DNA of 64,000 nt from Acidovorax sp. MR-S7 (GCF_000400995.2 NZ_DF238950.1:244702-308701), one strand, 5' to 3'; shown: positions 19,168-30,299, counted from the first letter of the stretch. Translations and numbers: made by a program. Notes: generated by a model from the sequence alone, not told the origin.

Positions 19168-20777
19168 GGTGTGACCTGCTCGAAGAACGGAGCGATGACG
19201 TTGAACCGCACGCGGCAGCCCACGGGGATTTGCGCGGCCAGCCCCAGGTGGTGGCTGGCGACGGCGCCGATGACGGGATAGCCGCCGGTCAGGGGATGGT
19301 CGGCCAGGAACAGCACGGGCTGGCCGCTGATGGGCACCTGGATGGCGCCTGTCACCGTGCCCTCACTGGGCAGCTCGTCATGGCGGCTGCGCGCGAGCGG
19401 CTGCGCGCCTTCCAGGCGCATGCCGATGCGGTTGGACTGGGGCGTGACGCGCCACTCCTGCGCGGCAAAGGTCTGCAGCGCTTCGGGCGTGAACCAGTCG
19501 GTGCGCGGGCCTAGCACCACGTCGAGCGTGACCAGTTCGCCGGGCCGGGGCAGCACGACGGCTTCACTGGCGGCCTGCGCGGCTTGCACGGGCTGGCTGT
19601 CCACCAACAAGCGCTGGCCAGCCTGCAGTGCGGGCGGGCCGACCTGCGCGAGCGTGTCGGTGGCGCAACTTCCCAGCACCGGCTCCACCTGCCAGCCGCC
19701 GCGCACGGCGACGTAGCAGCGCACGCCCGCCGTGGGCGCACCGATGACGAGCACATCGCCGTCGTCCAGCGCCACGCCCTGGTGGCTGGAGACTGGCCAC
19801 GCGCGGCCATCGGCGGCGCGCAGCGTGAGCGGCGCATCGGCTCCGGTAACGGCCACGGTGGCCTGCCCGTGGCAGCGCAGCTGCAGGCCACCCAGCACGT
19901 TCTCCAGCACGGGCGCATGCACGGGGTTGCCGACGAGGCGGTTGGCCTCGCGCATGGCGGCAGCATCCAGTGCGCCGGAGGGCGACAGGCCCAGGCCCGC
20001 CATGCCGGCACGGCCCGCGTCCTGCACCAGCGCCTGCAGGCCTGTCGCTACGATTTCAATAGCTGGTAGCGCTTGACCATCAAGCGCTGGAGGTGTTTTT
20101 GGCTCTGACTTTCTCAAGGGCGGCAGGCTGACGTGCAGCGCAGCCTGGCCCGCGTCGCGGAACTGCACCTGGAAACCCGGCTGCACGTAGGCAGGCTCGG
20201 CGCGGCGCATGTCCCACATGGGCACGCCGGTCACGCCGATCAGCTGCCAGCCGCCGGGGCTGGCGCTGGGATAGACGGCGCTGAAGTCCCCCGCCAGCGC
20301 CACGGCGCCCGCAGGCACCTTGGTGCGTGGCGATTGGCGGCGCGGCACGTTGCGAAAGCTCGCGTGACCGCCTGCCATGTAGACGAAGCCCGGCGCGAAG
20401 CCCGCGAACGCGGCCTGCCAGGGCTGGCCGGTGTGGCGGGCGATGACCTCGCGCACGTCGAGGCCGAGCAGTTCGGCCAGCTCGGGCAGGTCTTCGCCGT
20501 CGTAGCACACGGGGATTTCGACGGTGCGGCCCGGCTGCGCGCCGGTTTCATGAATGTCCGCCACCGCGCCGCGCTCGCGCAGCGCCTCGGTCAGCGCGGG
20601 CAGCGCGATGGCGGCGGGCCGGTAGTGCACGAGCAGCGTGCGTGCCGCGGGCACCAGCTCCTGCACGCCCGCGACGGGCCGCGCCAGCAGCGCGCGGTGC
20701 AGCGCCATGGCGGCGGCGAGGCTTTCCAGCTCGACGAGCAGCGCCGCGTCGCTGGCGGAGATGAAACGCATGTGCAT
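19164..20777 (-). CDS. fused PxpB-PxpC (KipI-KipA; AHS1-AHS2) protein
   Basis: A 537-residue fusion of two proteins that are usually separate. The N-terminal AHS1/KipI part has [42 protein letters not shown] and [14 protein letters not shown]. The C-terminal AHS2/KipA part starts near residue 235 with [20 protein letters not shown] and has [11 protein letters not shown] and the final [14 protein letters not shown]. In PxpABC the subunits hydrolyse 5-oxoproline with ATP; in urea carboxylase the same pair forms the carboxyltransferase. The linker between the halves is encoded by a palindromic repeat. Start at 20777 (20771 possible), 4 bases after the pxpA stop. Confidence 0.9.
   Translation of the reverse strand: MHMRFISASDAALLVELESLAAAMALHRALLARPVAGVQELVPAARTLLVHYRPAAIALPALTEALRERGAVADIHETGAQPGRTVEIPVCYDGEDLPELAELLGLDVREVIARHTGQPWQAAFAGFAPGFVYMAGGHASFRNVPRRQSPRTKVPAGAVALAGDFSAVYPSASPGGWQLIGVTGVPMWDMRRAEPAYVQPGFQVQFRDAGQAALHVSLPPLRKSEPKTPPALDGQALPAIEIVATGLQALVQDAGRAGMAGLGLSPSGALDAAAMREANRLVGNPVHAPVLENVLGGLQLRCHGQATVAVTGADAPLTLRAADGRAWPVSSHQGVALDDGDVLVIGAPTAGVRCYVAVRGGWQVEPVLGSCATDTLAQVGPPALQAGQRLLVDSQPVQAAQAASEAVVLPRPGELVTLDVVLGPRTDWFTPEALQTFAAQEWRVTPQSNRIGMRLEGAQPLARSRHDELPSEGTVTGAIQVPISGQPVLFLADHPLTGGYPVIGAVASHHLGLAAQIPVGCRVRFNVIAPFFEQVTP
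20053..20100. repeat. palindromic repeat family 1 at the PxpB-PxpC junction
   Basis: ATTTCAATAGCTGGTAGCGCTT-type left half, core AGCGCTTG-ACCAT-CAAGCGCT, right flank GGAGGTGTTTTTGG. It encodes the residues joining the two halves of the fusion protein (around [16 protein letters not shown]). Confidence 0.85.
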
Positions 20778-20781
20778 GGGG

Positions 20782-21534
20782 TCAGTCCACGAAGGCGCGC
20801 AGCTCCACGCCCGCCTGCGCCAACCGCTCGCGCACGCGGCGCGCCATCGCCACCGCGCCGGGGCTGTCGCCGTGCAGGCAGATGGAGCCGGCCTCCATGC
20901 GGATGGTCTTGCCGGTGACACTCACCAGCTCGCCCGTCTGCACCATGCGCAGCATGCGCTCGGCCACCTCGTCGGGGTCGTGCAGCACCGCGCCGGGCAG
21001 GCGGCGCGAGTAGAGCGAGCCATCGTCGTTGTAGGCGCGGTCGGCGAACGCCTCGGCCACCACGCGCAGGCCGCGCGCGCGGGCGCGCTCGATGAGCGGC
21101 GAGCCCGCCAGCGCCAGCAGCGTGAGGCCGGGGTCGATCTCCAGCATGGCGGTGATCACGTCGTTGCCCTGGCGCTCATCGTAGGCGATGGTGTTGTAGA
21201 GCGCGCCGTGCGGCTTGACGTAGCGCACGCGCGTGCCCGCCGCCTGGGCCAGGCCCTGCAGTGCACCGATCTGGTAGACCACGTCGGCCACCAGCTCGGT
21301 GCTGGTGGGGTCCATGTTGCGGCGGCCGAATCCCACCAGGTCGGGGTACGACACGTGCGCGCCCACGGCCACGCCGCGCGCGGCGGCGCCCTGCACGGTC
21401 TGCAGGATGCCCGCAGGGTCGCCCGCGTGGAAGCCGCAGGCCACGTTGGCGCTGGTCACCACGTCGAGCATGGCGGCGTCGTCGCCCATGCGCCATGCAC
21501 CATAGCTTTCACCCAGGTCGCTGTTGATGTCCAT
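20782..21534 (-). CDS. pxpA: 5-oxoprolinase subunit A, LamB/YcsF family
   Basis: A 250-residue LamB/YcsF protein. It has the family start [78 protein letters not shown] and [12 protein letters not shown]. With PxpB and PxpC it forms the prokaryotic ATP-dependent 5-oxoprolinase. It leads the minus-strand operon pxpA-pxpBC-biotin carboxylase and is divergent from a GntR regulator across a 79-base spacer carrying a candidate operator. ATG is preceded by GAGGA. Confidence 0.95.
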   Translation of the reverse strand: MDINSDLGESYGAWRMGDDAAMLDVVTSANVACGFHAGDPAGILQTVQGAAARGVAVGAHVSYPDLVGFGRRNMDPTSTELVADVVYQIGALQGLAQAAGTRVRYVKPHGALYNTIAYDERQGNDVITAMLEIDPGLTLLALAGSPLIERARARGLRVVAEAFADRAYNDDGSLYSRRLPGAVLHDPDEVAERMLRMVQTGELVSVTGKTIRMEAGSICLHGDSPGAVAMARRVRERLAQAGVELRAFVD

Positions 21535-21570
21535 CGTTGTATCCTCGTTTTGTCAAATGGGGCCCGTTGA

Positions 21571-21581
21571 TTGTTCAACAG
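21571..21581. promoter_or_regulatory. candidate GntR operator 1 (pxpA-gntR spacer)
   Basis: TTGTTCAACAG matches the FadR/GntR pattern TNGTNNNACNA except for the last base. It lies within the near-palindrome GTTGA-TTGT-TCAAC (21566-21579) between the divergent pxpA and gntR starts. A closely similar site occurs upstream of the TRAP operon. Confidence 0.5.
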
Positions 21582-21613
21582 GCAGTGGCAAATTTCCCAG
21601 CAAAAGGCATTCC

Positions 21614-22285
21614 ATGCAGTCCCGGCATTTCACCAACCGCTCCGAGCCCGCCAGCCTGACCGACACCGTGGCCGACACCATCCGCCAGCAGCTCATCAAC
21701 GGCCAGCTGCGCGCCGGCCAGCGGCTGTCGGAGGCCCAGCTCGCCCAACAGCTCGACATTTCGCGCAACACGCTGCGCGAGGTGTTCCGCACCCTCATCA
21801 AGGAAGGGCTGCTGCTGCACGAGCCCAACCGGGGCGTGTCGGTGGTGGTGCCCTCGATCGCCGACATCATCGACATCTACCGCGTGCGCCGCCTCATCGA
21901 GTGCCAGGCGCTGGAGAAGGCCTGGCCCCTGCACCCGGCCCACAAGCGCATGCGCCAGGCCGTGGAGGACGCCACTGTCGCCCTGGAGGCGCGCGACTGG
22001 CAGCGCGTGGGCTCGGCCAACATGGCCTTCCACGCCGCCATCGTCGCCCTGAGCGACAGCGCACGCCTGTCGGCCATGTTCGAGGACATCGCCGCCGAGC
22101 TGCGCCTGGCCTTCGGCATGCTGGACGATCCCGAATACCTGCACGCGCCCTACGTGGACTACAACGCCCGGCTGCTGCAGATGTTCGTGGACGGGCAGAC
22201 CGCCGCCGCCGCGCGCGAACTGGAGGCCTACCTCGTGCAGTCCGAGCGCATGGTGCTGGCGGTCTACGCCAGACAGGTTCCGTGA
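21614..22285 (+). CDS. GntR-family (FadR/FCD type) transcriptional regulator
   Basis: A 223-residue regulator. The N-terminal winged helix has TDTVADTIRQQLINGQLRAGQRLSEAQLAQQL, the recognition helix SRNTLREVFRTLIKEGLL and the wing PNRGVSVVVPS (split here for reading). The C-terminal FCD-type effector domain is all-helical, with FHAAIVALSDSARL and the metal-ligand pattern of the family. It is divergent from pxpA and followed by the TRAP operon, so it probably controls both, responding to the transported compound or a product. ATG at 21614 fits the family; a longer in-frame reading starts in the spacer. Confidence 0.92.
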   Translation: MQSRHFTNRSEPASLTDTVADTIRQQLINGQLRAGQRLSEAQLAQQLDISRNTLREVFRTLIKEGLLLHEPNRGVSVVVPSIADIIDIYRVRRLIECQALEKAWPLHPAHKRMRQAVEDATVALEARDWQRVGSANMAFHAAIVALSDSARLSAMFEDIAAELRLAFGMLDDPEYLHAPYVDYNARLLQMFVDGQTAAAARELEAYLVQSERMVLAVYARQVP

Positions 22286-22304
22286 TGTGCCAAGGTGCAT
22301 GCCG

Positions 22305-22319
22305 TCACCAACGCGGTGC
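22305..22319. promoter_or_regulatory. candidate NtrC-like enhancer site
   Basis: TCACCAACGCGGTGC matches GCACCA-N3-TGGTGC at 10 of 12 specified positions. It lies about 135-150 bases upstream of the minus-24 element of a sigma54-type promoter, the usual distance for an enhancer site. A second, weaker inverted repeat ACCAAATTTGGT follows at 22337-22348. Confidence 0.45.
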
Positions 22320-22344
22320 AGATGCCAAGGCAATGCACCAAATT

Positions 22345-22355
22345 TGGTTGAACAA
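22345..22355. promoter_or_regulatory. candidate GntR operator 2 (TRAP operon)
   Basis: The minus strand reads TTGTTCAACCA, a full match to TNGTNNNACNA, and shares TTGTTCAAC with the site in the pxpA-gntR spacer. It partly overlaps the palindrome ACCAAATTTGGT. The position upstream of the sigma54-type promoter suggests interference with an activator rather than with polymerase. Confidence 0.5.
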
Positions 22356-22452
22356 TCTCTAATCAAGTTTCCGACAATTCAACACTACAACATCAACGAG
22401 CAGCGCGTATCGTTGAAATCCCTGATGACTCCTCACCCACAAGGTGGTACGT

Positions 22453-22469
22453 TTGGCACGCGAATTGCC
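22453..22469 (+). promoter_or_regulatory. candidate sigma54 promoter of the TRAP operon
   Basis: TTGGCACGCGAATTGCC fits the minus-24/minus-12 consensus TTGGCACG-N4-TTGCW in every position but the last, with GG and GC separated by exactly 10 bases. A start near 22480 would leave a leader of about 50 bases before dctP, which has the ribosome site GAAGGAG. Confidence 0.8.
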
Positions 22470-22530
22470 TTGGACACAACCGTCCTTGCACAGGCATTCC
22501 CCTGAACCCCTACCCTTGAAGGAGCCATCC

Positions 22531-23514
22531 ATGAAGCGTCGAATCCTTTGCGCCACCGCCGCCCTGGCCGCCACCGTCGGCTTTGCGGGCAGCGCGCTCG
22601 CCCAGACCAAGTGGGACTTCGCCACGGCCTACCCGGCCTTCAACTTCCACTCCAAGAACAACGAGCAGTTCGTCAAGGACGTGGACGCCGCCACCCAGGG
22701 CAAGCTCAAGATCACGCCGCACTTTGGCGCGTCGCTGTTCAAGATGCCCGAGATCAAGCGCGCCGTGCAGACCGGCAACGCGCAGATGGGCGAGTTCTTC
22801 CTGGTCAGCTTCCAGAACGAATCGCAGATCTTCGGCGTCGATGGCCTGCCCTTCCTGGTCGGCAGCTACGACGAAGCGTTCAAGCTCTACCAGGCGCAAA
22901 AGCCCGCGCTGCAGAAGCTGCTCGACAAGCAGGGCCAGGTGCTGCTGTATTCCGTGGCCTGGCCGCCCCAGGGCATCTACACCAAGAAGCCGATCCAGTC
23001 CGCCGCCGACCTCAAGGGCATGAAGTGGCGCGTGTATTCGCCCACCACGGCGCGCATCGGCGAGCTGGTGGGCGCGCAGCCCGCCACCATCCAGGAAGCC
23101 GAACTGTCGCAGGCGCTGGCCACCGGCGTGGTCGAGGGCCTGATCACTTCCAGCGCCACGGGCGCCGACAACAAGCTGTTCGAGCACCTCAAGCACTACT
23201 ACAACGTGCAGGCCTGGATCCCCAAGAACGCCGTGACGGTGAGCAAGAAGGCCTTCAACGCGCTGCCCAAGGCCGAGCAGGACGCCGTGCTGAAGGCCGC
23301 GGCCGCCGCCGAGGAGCGCGGCTGGAAGGAGTCGCGCGAGGTGGATGCGCGCTCCATCGCCACGCTCAAGGCCGGCGGCATGAGCGTGGAGGAGCCCTCC
23401 GCGCAGCTCAAGGCCGACCTCGCCAAGGTGGGCGACGTGGTCATCAAGGAATGGACCGAGAAGGCCGGCGCCGAAGGCAAGGCCATGCTGGACGCCTACA
23501 AGGCCTCCAAGTAA
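22531..23514 (+). CDS. TRAP transporter substrate-binding protein, DctP family
   Basis: Periplasmic binding protein of a tripartite ATP-independent periplasmic transporter for small organic acids. The 327-residue precursor has a signal peptide (MKRRILCATAALAATVGFAG, cleavage after SALA). The mature protein has the DctP features KWDFATAYPAFNFHSKN, LFKMPEIKRAVQTGNAQMG, VYSPTTARIGELVGAQP with the carboxylate-clamp Arg region, and QALATGVVEGLITS. It is first in a three-gene plus-strand operon. The ligand is not readable; 5-oxoproline or a related amide or lactam is an inference from the adjacent pxp genes. Confidence 0.93.
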   Translation: MKRRILCATAALAATVGFAGSALAQTKWDFATAYPAFNFHSKNNEQFVKDVDAATQGKLKITPHFGASLFKMPEIKRAVQTGNAQMGEFFLVSFQNESQIFGVDGLPFLVGSYDEAFKLYQAQKPALQKLLDKQGQVLLYSVAWPPQGIYTKKPIQSAADLKGMKWRVYSPTTARIGELVGAQPATIQEAELSQALATGVVEGLITSSATGADNKLFEHLKHYYNVQAWIPKNAVTVSKKAFNALPKAEQDAVLKAAAAAEERGWKESREVDARSIATLKAGGMSVEEPSAQLKADLAKVGDVVIKEWTEKAGAEGKAMLDAYKASK

Positions 23515-23532
23515 ATCCACCGGGGACGTACG

Positions 23533-24039
23533 ATGCGCAGATGGCTCGACGGCCTGTACTCCGCCAGCGCCTGGGTGGCGGGGCTTTTCATGATCGGCGT
23601 GCTGGCGATGGTGCTGCTCACCATCGTGAGCCGCCTGTTCGGCTTCCACGCGCCGGGCAGCGATGCCTACGCGGGCTACGCCATGGCGGGCGCGGGCTTC
23701 ATGGCGCTGGCCAGCACGCTCAAGGCGGGCGAGCACATCCGCGTGACGCTGCTGCTGGGCGCGCTCAAGGGCGGCGCGCACAAGGCGCTGGAGGTGGCGT
23801 GCCTCGTCATCGCCACGCTGCTGTCGGGCTTCCTCGCGTTCTACTCGGCGCGGCTGGTGTGGCAGTCGTGGGAGATCGACGACATCTCCGTCGGCATCGA
23901 CGCCACGCCGCTGTGGATCCCGCAGATCTTCATGGCGCTGGGCACGCTGGTGTTCTTCATCGCCTTCTGCGACGAACTGGTGCTGGAACTGCGGGGCCAG
24001 CGCAAGCCCCGCGACATCGAGGACGCACACCATGAATGA
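23533..24039 (+). CDS. TRAP transporter small permease, DctQ family
   Basis: A 168-residue integral membrane protein with four hydrophobic helices (about residues 11-33, 47-65, 88-110 and 129-149). It is the small membrane subunit that links binding protein and large permease. ATG is preceded by GGGGAC. It overlaps the large-permease gene by 8 bases. Confidence 0.9.
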   Translation: MRRWLDGLYSASAWVAGLFMIGVLAMVLLTIVSRLFGFHAPGSDAYAGYAMAGAGFMALASTLKAGEHIRVTLLLGALKGGAHKALEVACLVIATLLSGFLAFYSARLVWQSWEIDDISVGIDATPLWIPQIFMALGTLVFFIAFCDELVLELRGQRKPRDIEDAHHE

Positions 24040-25327
24040 AATCACCGCCAGCATCGCGCTGATCGTGGTGCTGCTGGCCCTCCTGGGCGGCGGCGTGTGG
24101 GTGGGCCTCACGCTCGCAGGCGTCGCCTGGTTCGGCATGGAGTTCTTCACCGCCCGCGCGGCGGGCGACGCGATGGCCATGACCATCTGGGGCTCGGCCA
24201 GCTCGTGGACGCTCACGGCGCTGCCGCTCTTCGTGTGGATGGGCGAGATCCTCTACCGCACCAACCTGTCGGAGAGCATGTTCCGGGGCCTCGCGCCCTG
24301 GGTCAACGCGCTGCCGGGGCGGCTGCTGCACACCAACGTGATCGGCTGCACCATCTTCGCGGCGGTATCGGGCTCGTCGGCGGCCACCTGCGCCACCGTG
24401 GGCAAGATGAACCTGCCCGAGCTGCAAAAGCGCGGCTACCCCGAGGCGCAGACCATCGGCTCCCTCGGCGGCCCGGCCACGCTGGGCCTCCTGATCCCGC
24501 CGTCGATCATCCTGATCGTCTATAGCGTGTCGGCCGAGCTGTCGATCTCCAAGCTGTTCATGGCCGGCGTGCTGCCCGGCCTGATGCTGGCCGTGCTGTT
24601 CAGCGGCTGGATCATGGTCTGGGCGCTGCTCAACCCCGAGAAGGTGCCGCGCGCCGACGGCCAGCTCACCTTCCGCGAGAAGGTCTACGAAGCCCGCCAC
24701 CTGATCCCCGTGGTGGTGCTCATCGGCAGCGTGATCGTCAGCATCTACACCGGCATCGCCACGGCCACCGAGGCCGCGGGCATCGGCGTGGCCGGCGCGC
24801 TGGTACTGTCGGCCGCGCAGCAGTCGCTCACGTGGGAGAGCTTCAAGGCATCCCTGTTCGGCGCCACGCGGCTCTACTGCATGATCGGGCTGATCCTCTC
24901 GGGCGCGGCGTTCATGACGCTGTCGATGGGCTACATCGGCCTGCCGCGCCAGCTCGCCGAATTCGTGGGCGGGCTGGGCCTGTCGCCCGCCATGCTCATC
25001 ATCGTGCTGGGCATCTTCTACGTGCTGATCGGCTGCTTCCTCGACGGCATCTCCACCATCGTGCTCACCATGAGCGTGGTGCTGCCCATCATCCAGGCCG
25101 CGGGCATCGACCCGCTGTGGTTCGGCATCTTCCTCGTCATCACGGTGGAGACGGCGCAGATCACCCCGCCCGTGGGCTTCAACCTGTTCGTGCTGCAGGG
25201 CATGACGGGCAAGCAGATCACCTACATCGCCCGGGTCTGCGCGCCCTACTTCCTGCTGATGGTGCTGGCGCTGGTCATCCTGTGGTTCTTCCCCGGCATC
25301 GTCACGATGCTGCCGGAAAAGATGTAG
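24032..25327 (+). CDS. TRAP transporter large permease, DctM family
   Basis: A 431-residue, roughly 12-helix protein that drives sodium-coupled substrate import. Family signatures include [63 protein letters not shown] and [20 protein letters not shown]. It ends the TRAP operon. A palindromic repeat with terminator-like shape follows the stop within 20 bases. Confidence 0.95.
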   Translation: MNEITASIALIVVLLALLGGGVWVGLTLAGVAWFGMEFFTARAAGDAMAMTIWGSASSWTLTALPLFVWMGEILYRTNLSESMFRGLAPWVNALPGRLLHTNVIGCTIFAAVSGSSAATCATVGKMNLPELQKRGYPEAQTIGSLGGPATLGLLIPPSIILIVYSVSAELSISKLFMAGVLPGLMLAVLFSGWIMVWALLNPEKVPRADGQLTFREKVYEARHLIPVVVLIGSVIVSIYTGIATATEAAGIGVAGALVLSAAQQSLTWESFKASLFGATRLYCMIGLILSGAAFMTLSMGYIGLPRQLAEFVGGLGLSPAMLIIVLGIFYVLIGCFLDGISTIVLTMSVVLPIIQAAGIDPLWFGIFLVITVETAQITPPVGFNLFVLQGMTGKQITYIARVCAPYFLLMVLALVILWFFPGIVTMLPEKM

Positions 25328-25344
25328 GCGCAGCGAGGTTCAAG

Positions 25345-25405
25345 CCTTTTTGGCCGCCAGCGCTTACCCAGAAAGCGCTGGCAGCTCCTCTTTCAGGAGC
25401 ATCAG
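25345..25405. repeat. palindromic repeat family 1 after the TRAP operon
   Basis: CCTTTTTGGCCGCCAGCGCTT, ACCCAG, AAAGCGCTGGCAGCTCCTCTTTCAGGAGC (split for length). Arms CCAGCGCTT/AAAGCGCTGG. It follows the dctM stop and may act as its terminator. Confidence 0.8.
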
Positions 25406-25470
25406 AGCACACCCGCAAATCCGGATGCGGCGTGCGCTTAAAACAAATTGTCACAACTGCACCGCATAGT

Positions 25471-25494
25471 GGGCGGGTCCTGATCGACCCGCCC
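25471..25494 (+). promoter_or_regulatory. hairpin abutting the start codon of the second chemoreceptor
   Basis: GGGCGGGTC (25471-25479), loop CTGATC, GACCCGCCC (25486-25494), a perfect 9-bp stem whose last base touches the ATG at 25495. There is no Shine-Dalgarno sequence, since the ribosome-binding position is inside the stem. Confidence 0.6.
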
Positions 25495-27114
25495 ATGACC
25501 GCACCAGCATCCGCTCCCCGCCCCTCTTCCCCCTCCAGCGCCCTGGGCCGGCGCCTCGTCACCGTCTTCCTGGCCGTGCTCGCCCTCGGCCTCGCGGGCT
25601 CGGCCATCGGCGTGCGCTCCCTCGTGCGCATCCACGCCGCCACCCAGGCGATGGTGGAGCGCAGCGTGGGCACGGAGCGCCTCGTGGCCGACGCCTTCCG
25701 GCTGCAGTCCATCAATGCCGAGCGCGACAAGGCCGTGGCGCTGAGCTCGGAGCCCGAGGTGGGCGAGATCCTGGGCGCCGACATCGCGCGCACCCAGGCG
25801 CAGTACGACGCGCTCGTCGCCCAGCTCGCGCAGCGGCTCGACGCCGCCGAGGACGCCGAGCGGCTCGCGCGCATCCAGGCAGCCGGCCAGGGCTTCCTGA
25901 AGGCACGCACCGAACTCGTCGCGGCACGCGACGCGGGCCTGACCGAGCGCATCCGCAAGACCTATGCCGAGCGCTTCGTGCCCGCTGCCGCAGGCCTGCT
26001 CGATGCGCTGCAGGCGCTCACGCAGGCGCAGCGCACGGCGATCGACGCCGCCGCCGCCGAGGTCGCCCGGCTCAGCGCGCTGGCGCGCATCGCCCAGATC
26101 GCCTTCGGCGCGCTCTCGCTCGTGCTGGGCACGCTGCTGGCGCTGTGGCTCGTGCGCAGCATCACCCGCCCCATCGCGCTGGCCAGCGCCACGGCCGACC
26201 GCGTGGCGGGGCTGGACCTGCGCCAGGAGATCACAGGCCATGCGCGCGACGAGACGGGCCGCATGCTGGCCTCGCTGGCCGTGATGCAGGACGCGCTGCG
26301 CACCGTCGCGCGGCAGGTGCAGTCCGCCGCGCAGAACATCAGCGGCGCCTCGCACGAGATCGCGGGCGGCAGCGCCCACCTCTCCAGCCGCACCGAGGAG
26401 GCGGCCGCGAGCCTGCAGCAGACGGCCGCGGCGCTGGAGCACGTCACGCGCAAGGTGCACGAATCCACCGATGCGGCGCGCCGCGCCGAGGCCCTCGCGG
26501 CCGAGGCTGCGGGGGTGGCGCGCGAGGGCGGCGGCGTGGTCGCGCAGGTGGTGGGCACCATGGGCCAGATCACGGCCAGCTCGCGCAAGATCGCCGACAT
26601 CACAGGCGTGATCGACTCCATCGCGTTCCAGACCAACATCCTGGCACTCAACGCCGCCGTGGAGGCCGCGCGCGCAGGCGAGCAGGGCCGCGGTTTCGCC
26701 GTGGTGGCGCAGGAGGTGCGCAGCCTGGCCAACCGCTCGGCCCAGGCCGCCCGGGAGATCAAGGCGCTGATCGGCGCATCGGTGCAGCAGGTGGAGGCGG
26801 GCAGCCACCTCGTGGGCCAGGCCGGCGCCACCATGCAGCGCATCGTCGCGGCGGTCGGGCATGCCGCGCAGACCATGGGCGAGATCACCGCCCATGCCCA
26901 GGCGCAGGACCGCGACATCGCCGCCATCCACCAGGCCGTCTCGGGCCTGGACCGGATGACGCAGCAAAACGCCGCGCTGGTGGAGGAATCGGCCGCCGCG
27001 GCCGAGGGCCTGCACACCCAGGCGCGCGAGCTGAGCGCGCTGATCAGCCGCTTCGTGCTGCCCGCGCCGCGGGCGGGCGAGCCGCCGCAGCCCGCCCTGC
27101 TGCCCGGCGCCTGA
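25495..27114 (+). CDS. methyl-accepting chemotaxis protein (second)
   Basis: A 539-residue chemoreceptor. Membrane segments are at about residues 20-40 and 196-217; between them is a helical periplasmic sensor rich in Ala and Arg. HAMP follows, then the signalling hairpin [20 protein letters not shown] with [19 protein letters not shown]. The cytoplasmic half is very like the first receptor in the window, while the sensors differ. There is no terminal CheR pentapeptide. It follows the TRAP operon, so sensing of the transported compound is a reasonable guess. The start must be 25495 because the first membrane helix follows at once. Confidence 0.93.
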   Translation: MTAPASAPRPSSPSSALGRRLVTVFLAVLALGLAGSAIGVRSLVRIHAATQAMVERSVGTERLVADAFRLQSINAERDKAVALSSEPEVGEILGADIARTQAQYDALVAQLAQRLDAAEDAERLARIQAAGQGFLKARTELVAARDAGLTERIRKTYAERFVPAAAGLLDALQALTQAQRTAIDAAAAEVARLSALARIAQIAFGALSLVLGTLLALWLVRSITRPIALASATADRVAGLDLRQEITGHARDETGRMLASLAVMQDALRTVARQVQSAAQNISGASHEIAGGSAHLSSRTEEAAASLQQTAAALEHVTRKVHESTDAARRAEALAAEAAGVAREGGGVVAQVVGTMGQITASSRKIADITGVIDSIAFQTNILALNAAVEAARAGEQGRGFAVVAQEVRSLANRSAQAAREIKALIGASVQQVEAGSHLVGQAGATMQRIVAAVGHAAQTMGEITAHAQAQDRDIAAIHQAVSGLDRMTQQNAALVEESAAAAEGLHTQARELSALISRFVLPAPRAGEPPQPALLPGA

Positions 27115-27120
27115 ACGCCG

Positions 27121-29160
<2,040 letters not shown>

Positions 29161-29171
29161 CGAGGCGCAGT

Positions 29172-29348
29172 TTACGCCAAACGCTCCAGGACCAGCACCG
29201 CGAAGAACATGAAGGCCGCGATGATCGTCCACTTGACGATGACCAGACCGAAGCGCTTGTAGTGCTGCTGGCCCGTGGCAGCGAAGAAGGCGAAGGAGAC
29301 GGCCGCCGCGAGCAGTAGCAGCATCACGGCCCAGCGGAAGATCAGCAT
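29172..29348 (-). CDS. small membrane protein (58 aa)
   Basis: A short ORF, ATG to TAA, encoding 58 residues with two hydrophobic helices: about 4-23 (FRWAVMLLLLAAAVSFAFFA) and about 34-54 (VIVKWTIIAAFMFFAVLVLE). The linker carries TGQQHYKRFG. Codon use (G/C in third position) matches real genes here. It starts 15 bases after lpxC on the same strand and is probably co-transcribed with it. Its 3' end abuts the thiC riboswitch region. Function unknown. Confidence 0.75.
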   Translation of the reverse strand: MLIFRWAVMLLLLAAAVSFAFFAATGQQHYKRFGLVIVKWTIIAAFMFFAVLVLERLA

Positions 29349-29363
29349 CGCACGGCCGCCCCG

Positions 29364-30287
29364 TCACCAAGCCCGCGCAGGCTGCGCGAAGCCCGCGGGG
29401 GCGTGGCGCTCGTTCTGGAACGTGACGATCTCCCACGCGTCCTCGTGCGCGAGCAGTTCGCGCAGCAGCAGGTTGTTCATCGCGTGGCCCGAGCGGAAGG
29501 CGCTGTAGGCGGCCAGCAGCGGCTTGCCCACGAGGTACAGGTCGCCCATGGCGTCGAGGATCTTGTGGCGCGCGAACTCGGCGTCGTAGCGCAGGCCGTC
29601 GCTGTTGAGCACCTTGTAGTCGTCCATGACGATGGCATTGTCCAGGCCGCCGCCGAGCGCGAGGCCGTTGGAGCGCAGCATCTCCACGTCCTTGGTGAAG
29701 CCGAAGGTGCGCGCGCGCGCGATGTCGCGCGTGTAGTTGCCGCTGCCCAGATCGAACTCCACGCTCTGGCCCGTGGAATCGACGGCCGGATGGGCGAAGT
29801 CGATCTCGAAGCGCAGCTTGAAGCCGTGGTACGGGTCGAGCCGCGCCCATTTCAGATGGTTCCCGTCGCCCTCGCGCACCTCGACGGGGCGCTTGACGCG
29901 GATGAAGCGCTTGGGCGCGTTCTGCAACTCCACGCCCGCGCTCTGCAGCAGGAACACGAACGAGGCCGAGGAGCCGTCGAGGATGGGCACTTCCTCCGCC
30001 GTGATGTCGATGTAGAGGTTGTCCAGCCCCAGGCCCGCGCAGGCGGACATGAGGTGCTCCACCGTGTGCACCTTGGCACCGCCCGCGCCGATGGTCGAGG
30101 CCATGCGCGTATCGACCACGGCCATCGCGGTGATGGGGATGTCCACCGGCTCCGGCAGGTCGACGCGGCGGAACACGATGCCCGTGTCTGCTTGAGCCGG
30201 GCGCAACGTCAACTCGACCCGCTGGCCGCTGTGCAGGCCCACGCCGACGGCGCGGGTCAGGGTCTTGATGGTGCGTTGCTGGAGCAT
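29364..30287 (-). CDS. lpxC: UDP-3-O-acyl-N-acetylglucosamine deacetylase
   Basis: Committed step of lipid A synthesis; a zinc deacetylase in the cytoplasm. The 307-residue protein begins [20 protein letters not shown]. It has the zinc and catalytic residues in [11 protein letters not shown] (Glu77, His78), [13 protein letters not shown] (His, Asp) and [14 protein letters not shown]. In transcription order lpxC follows ftsZ, as in many proteobacteria, but here an IS110-type remnant and a strong ftsZ terminator lie between them. The ATG has no Shine-Dalgarno and follows TAAAAT by 6 bases. Confidence 0.98.
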   Translation of the reverse strand: MLQQRTIKTLTRAVGVGLHSGQRVELTLRPAQADTGIVFRRVDLPEPVDIPITAMAVVDTRMASTIGAGGAKVHTVEHLMSACAGLGLDNLYIDITAEEVPILDGSSASFVFLLQSAGVELQNAPKRFIRVKRPVEVREGDGNHLKWARLDPYHGFKLRFEIDFAHPAVDSTGQSVEFDLGSGNYTRDIARARTFGFTKDVEMLRSNGLALGGGLDNAIVMDDYKVLNSDGLRYDAEFARHKILDAMGDLYLVGKPLLAAYSAFRSGHAMNNLLLRELLAHEDAWEIVTFQNERHAPAGFAQPARAW

Positions 30288-30293
30288 CCGGCG

Positions 30294-30299
30294 ATTTTA
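30294..30299 (-). promoter_or_regulatory. candidate leaderless minus-10 for lpxC
   Basis: TAAAAT (5/6) ends exactly 6 bases before the lpxC ATG; GTGCCC lies 17 bases further upstream as a weak minus-35. Start of transcription at the ATG is predicted. No ribosome site is seen. Confidence 0.45.

Noticed and set aside
22335..22349. Second NtrC site GCACCAAATTTGGTT
   Set aside because: The left half is perfect but the right half fails at 3-base spacing; the 12-bp palindrome ACCAAATTTGGT may belong to another regulator.
25440..25470. Sigma28 promoter for the second chemoreceptor
   Set aside because: TAAA is present but no GCCGATAA-like element occurs at 15 bases.
24832..25494. Long in-frame extension of the second chemoreceptor back into dctM
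   Set aside because: It is the +1 frame of a real gene (dctM), GC-driven, and the receptor's first membrane helix starts right after 25495.
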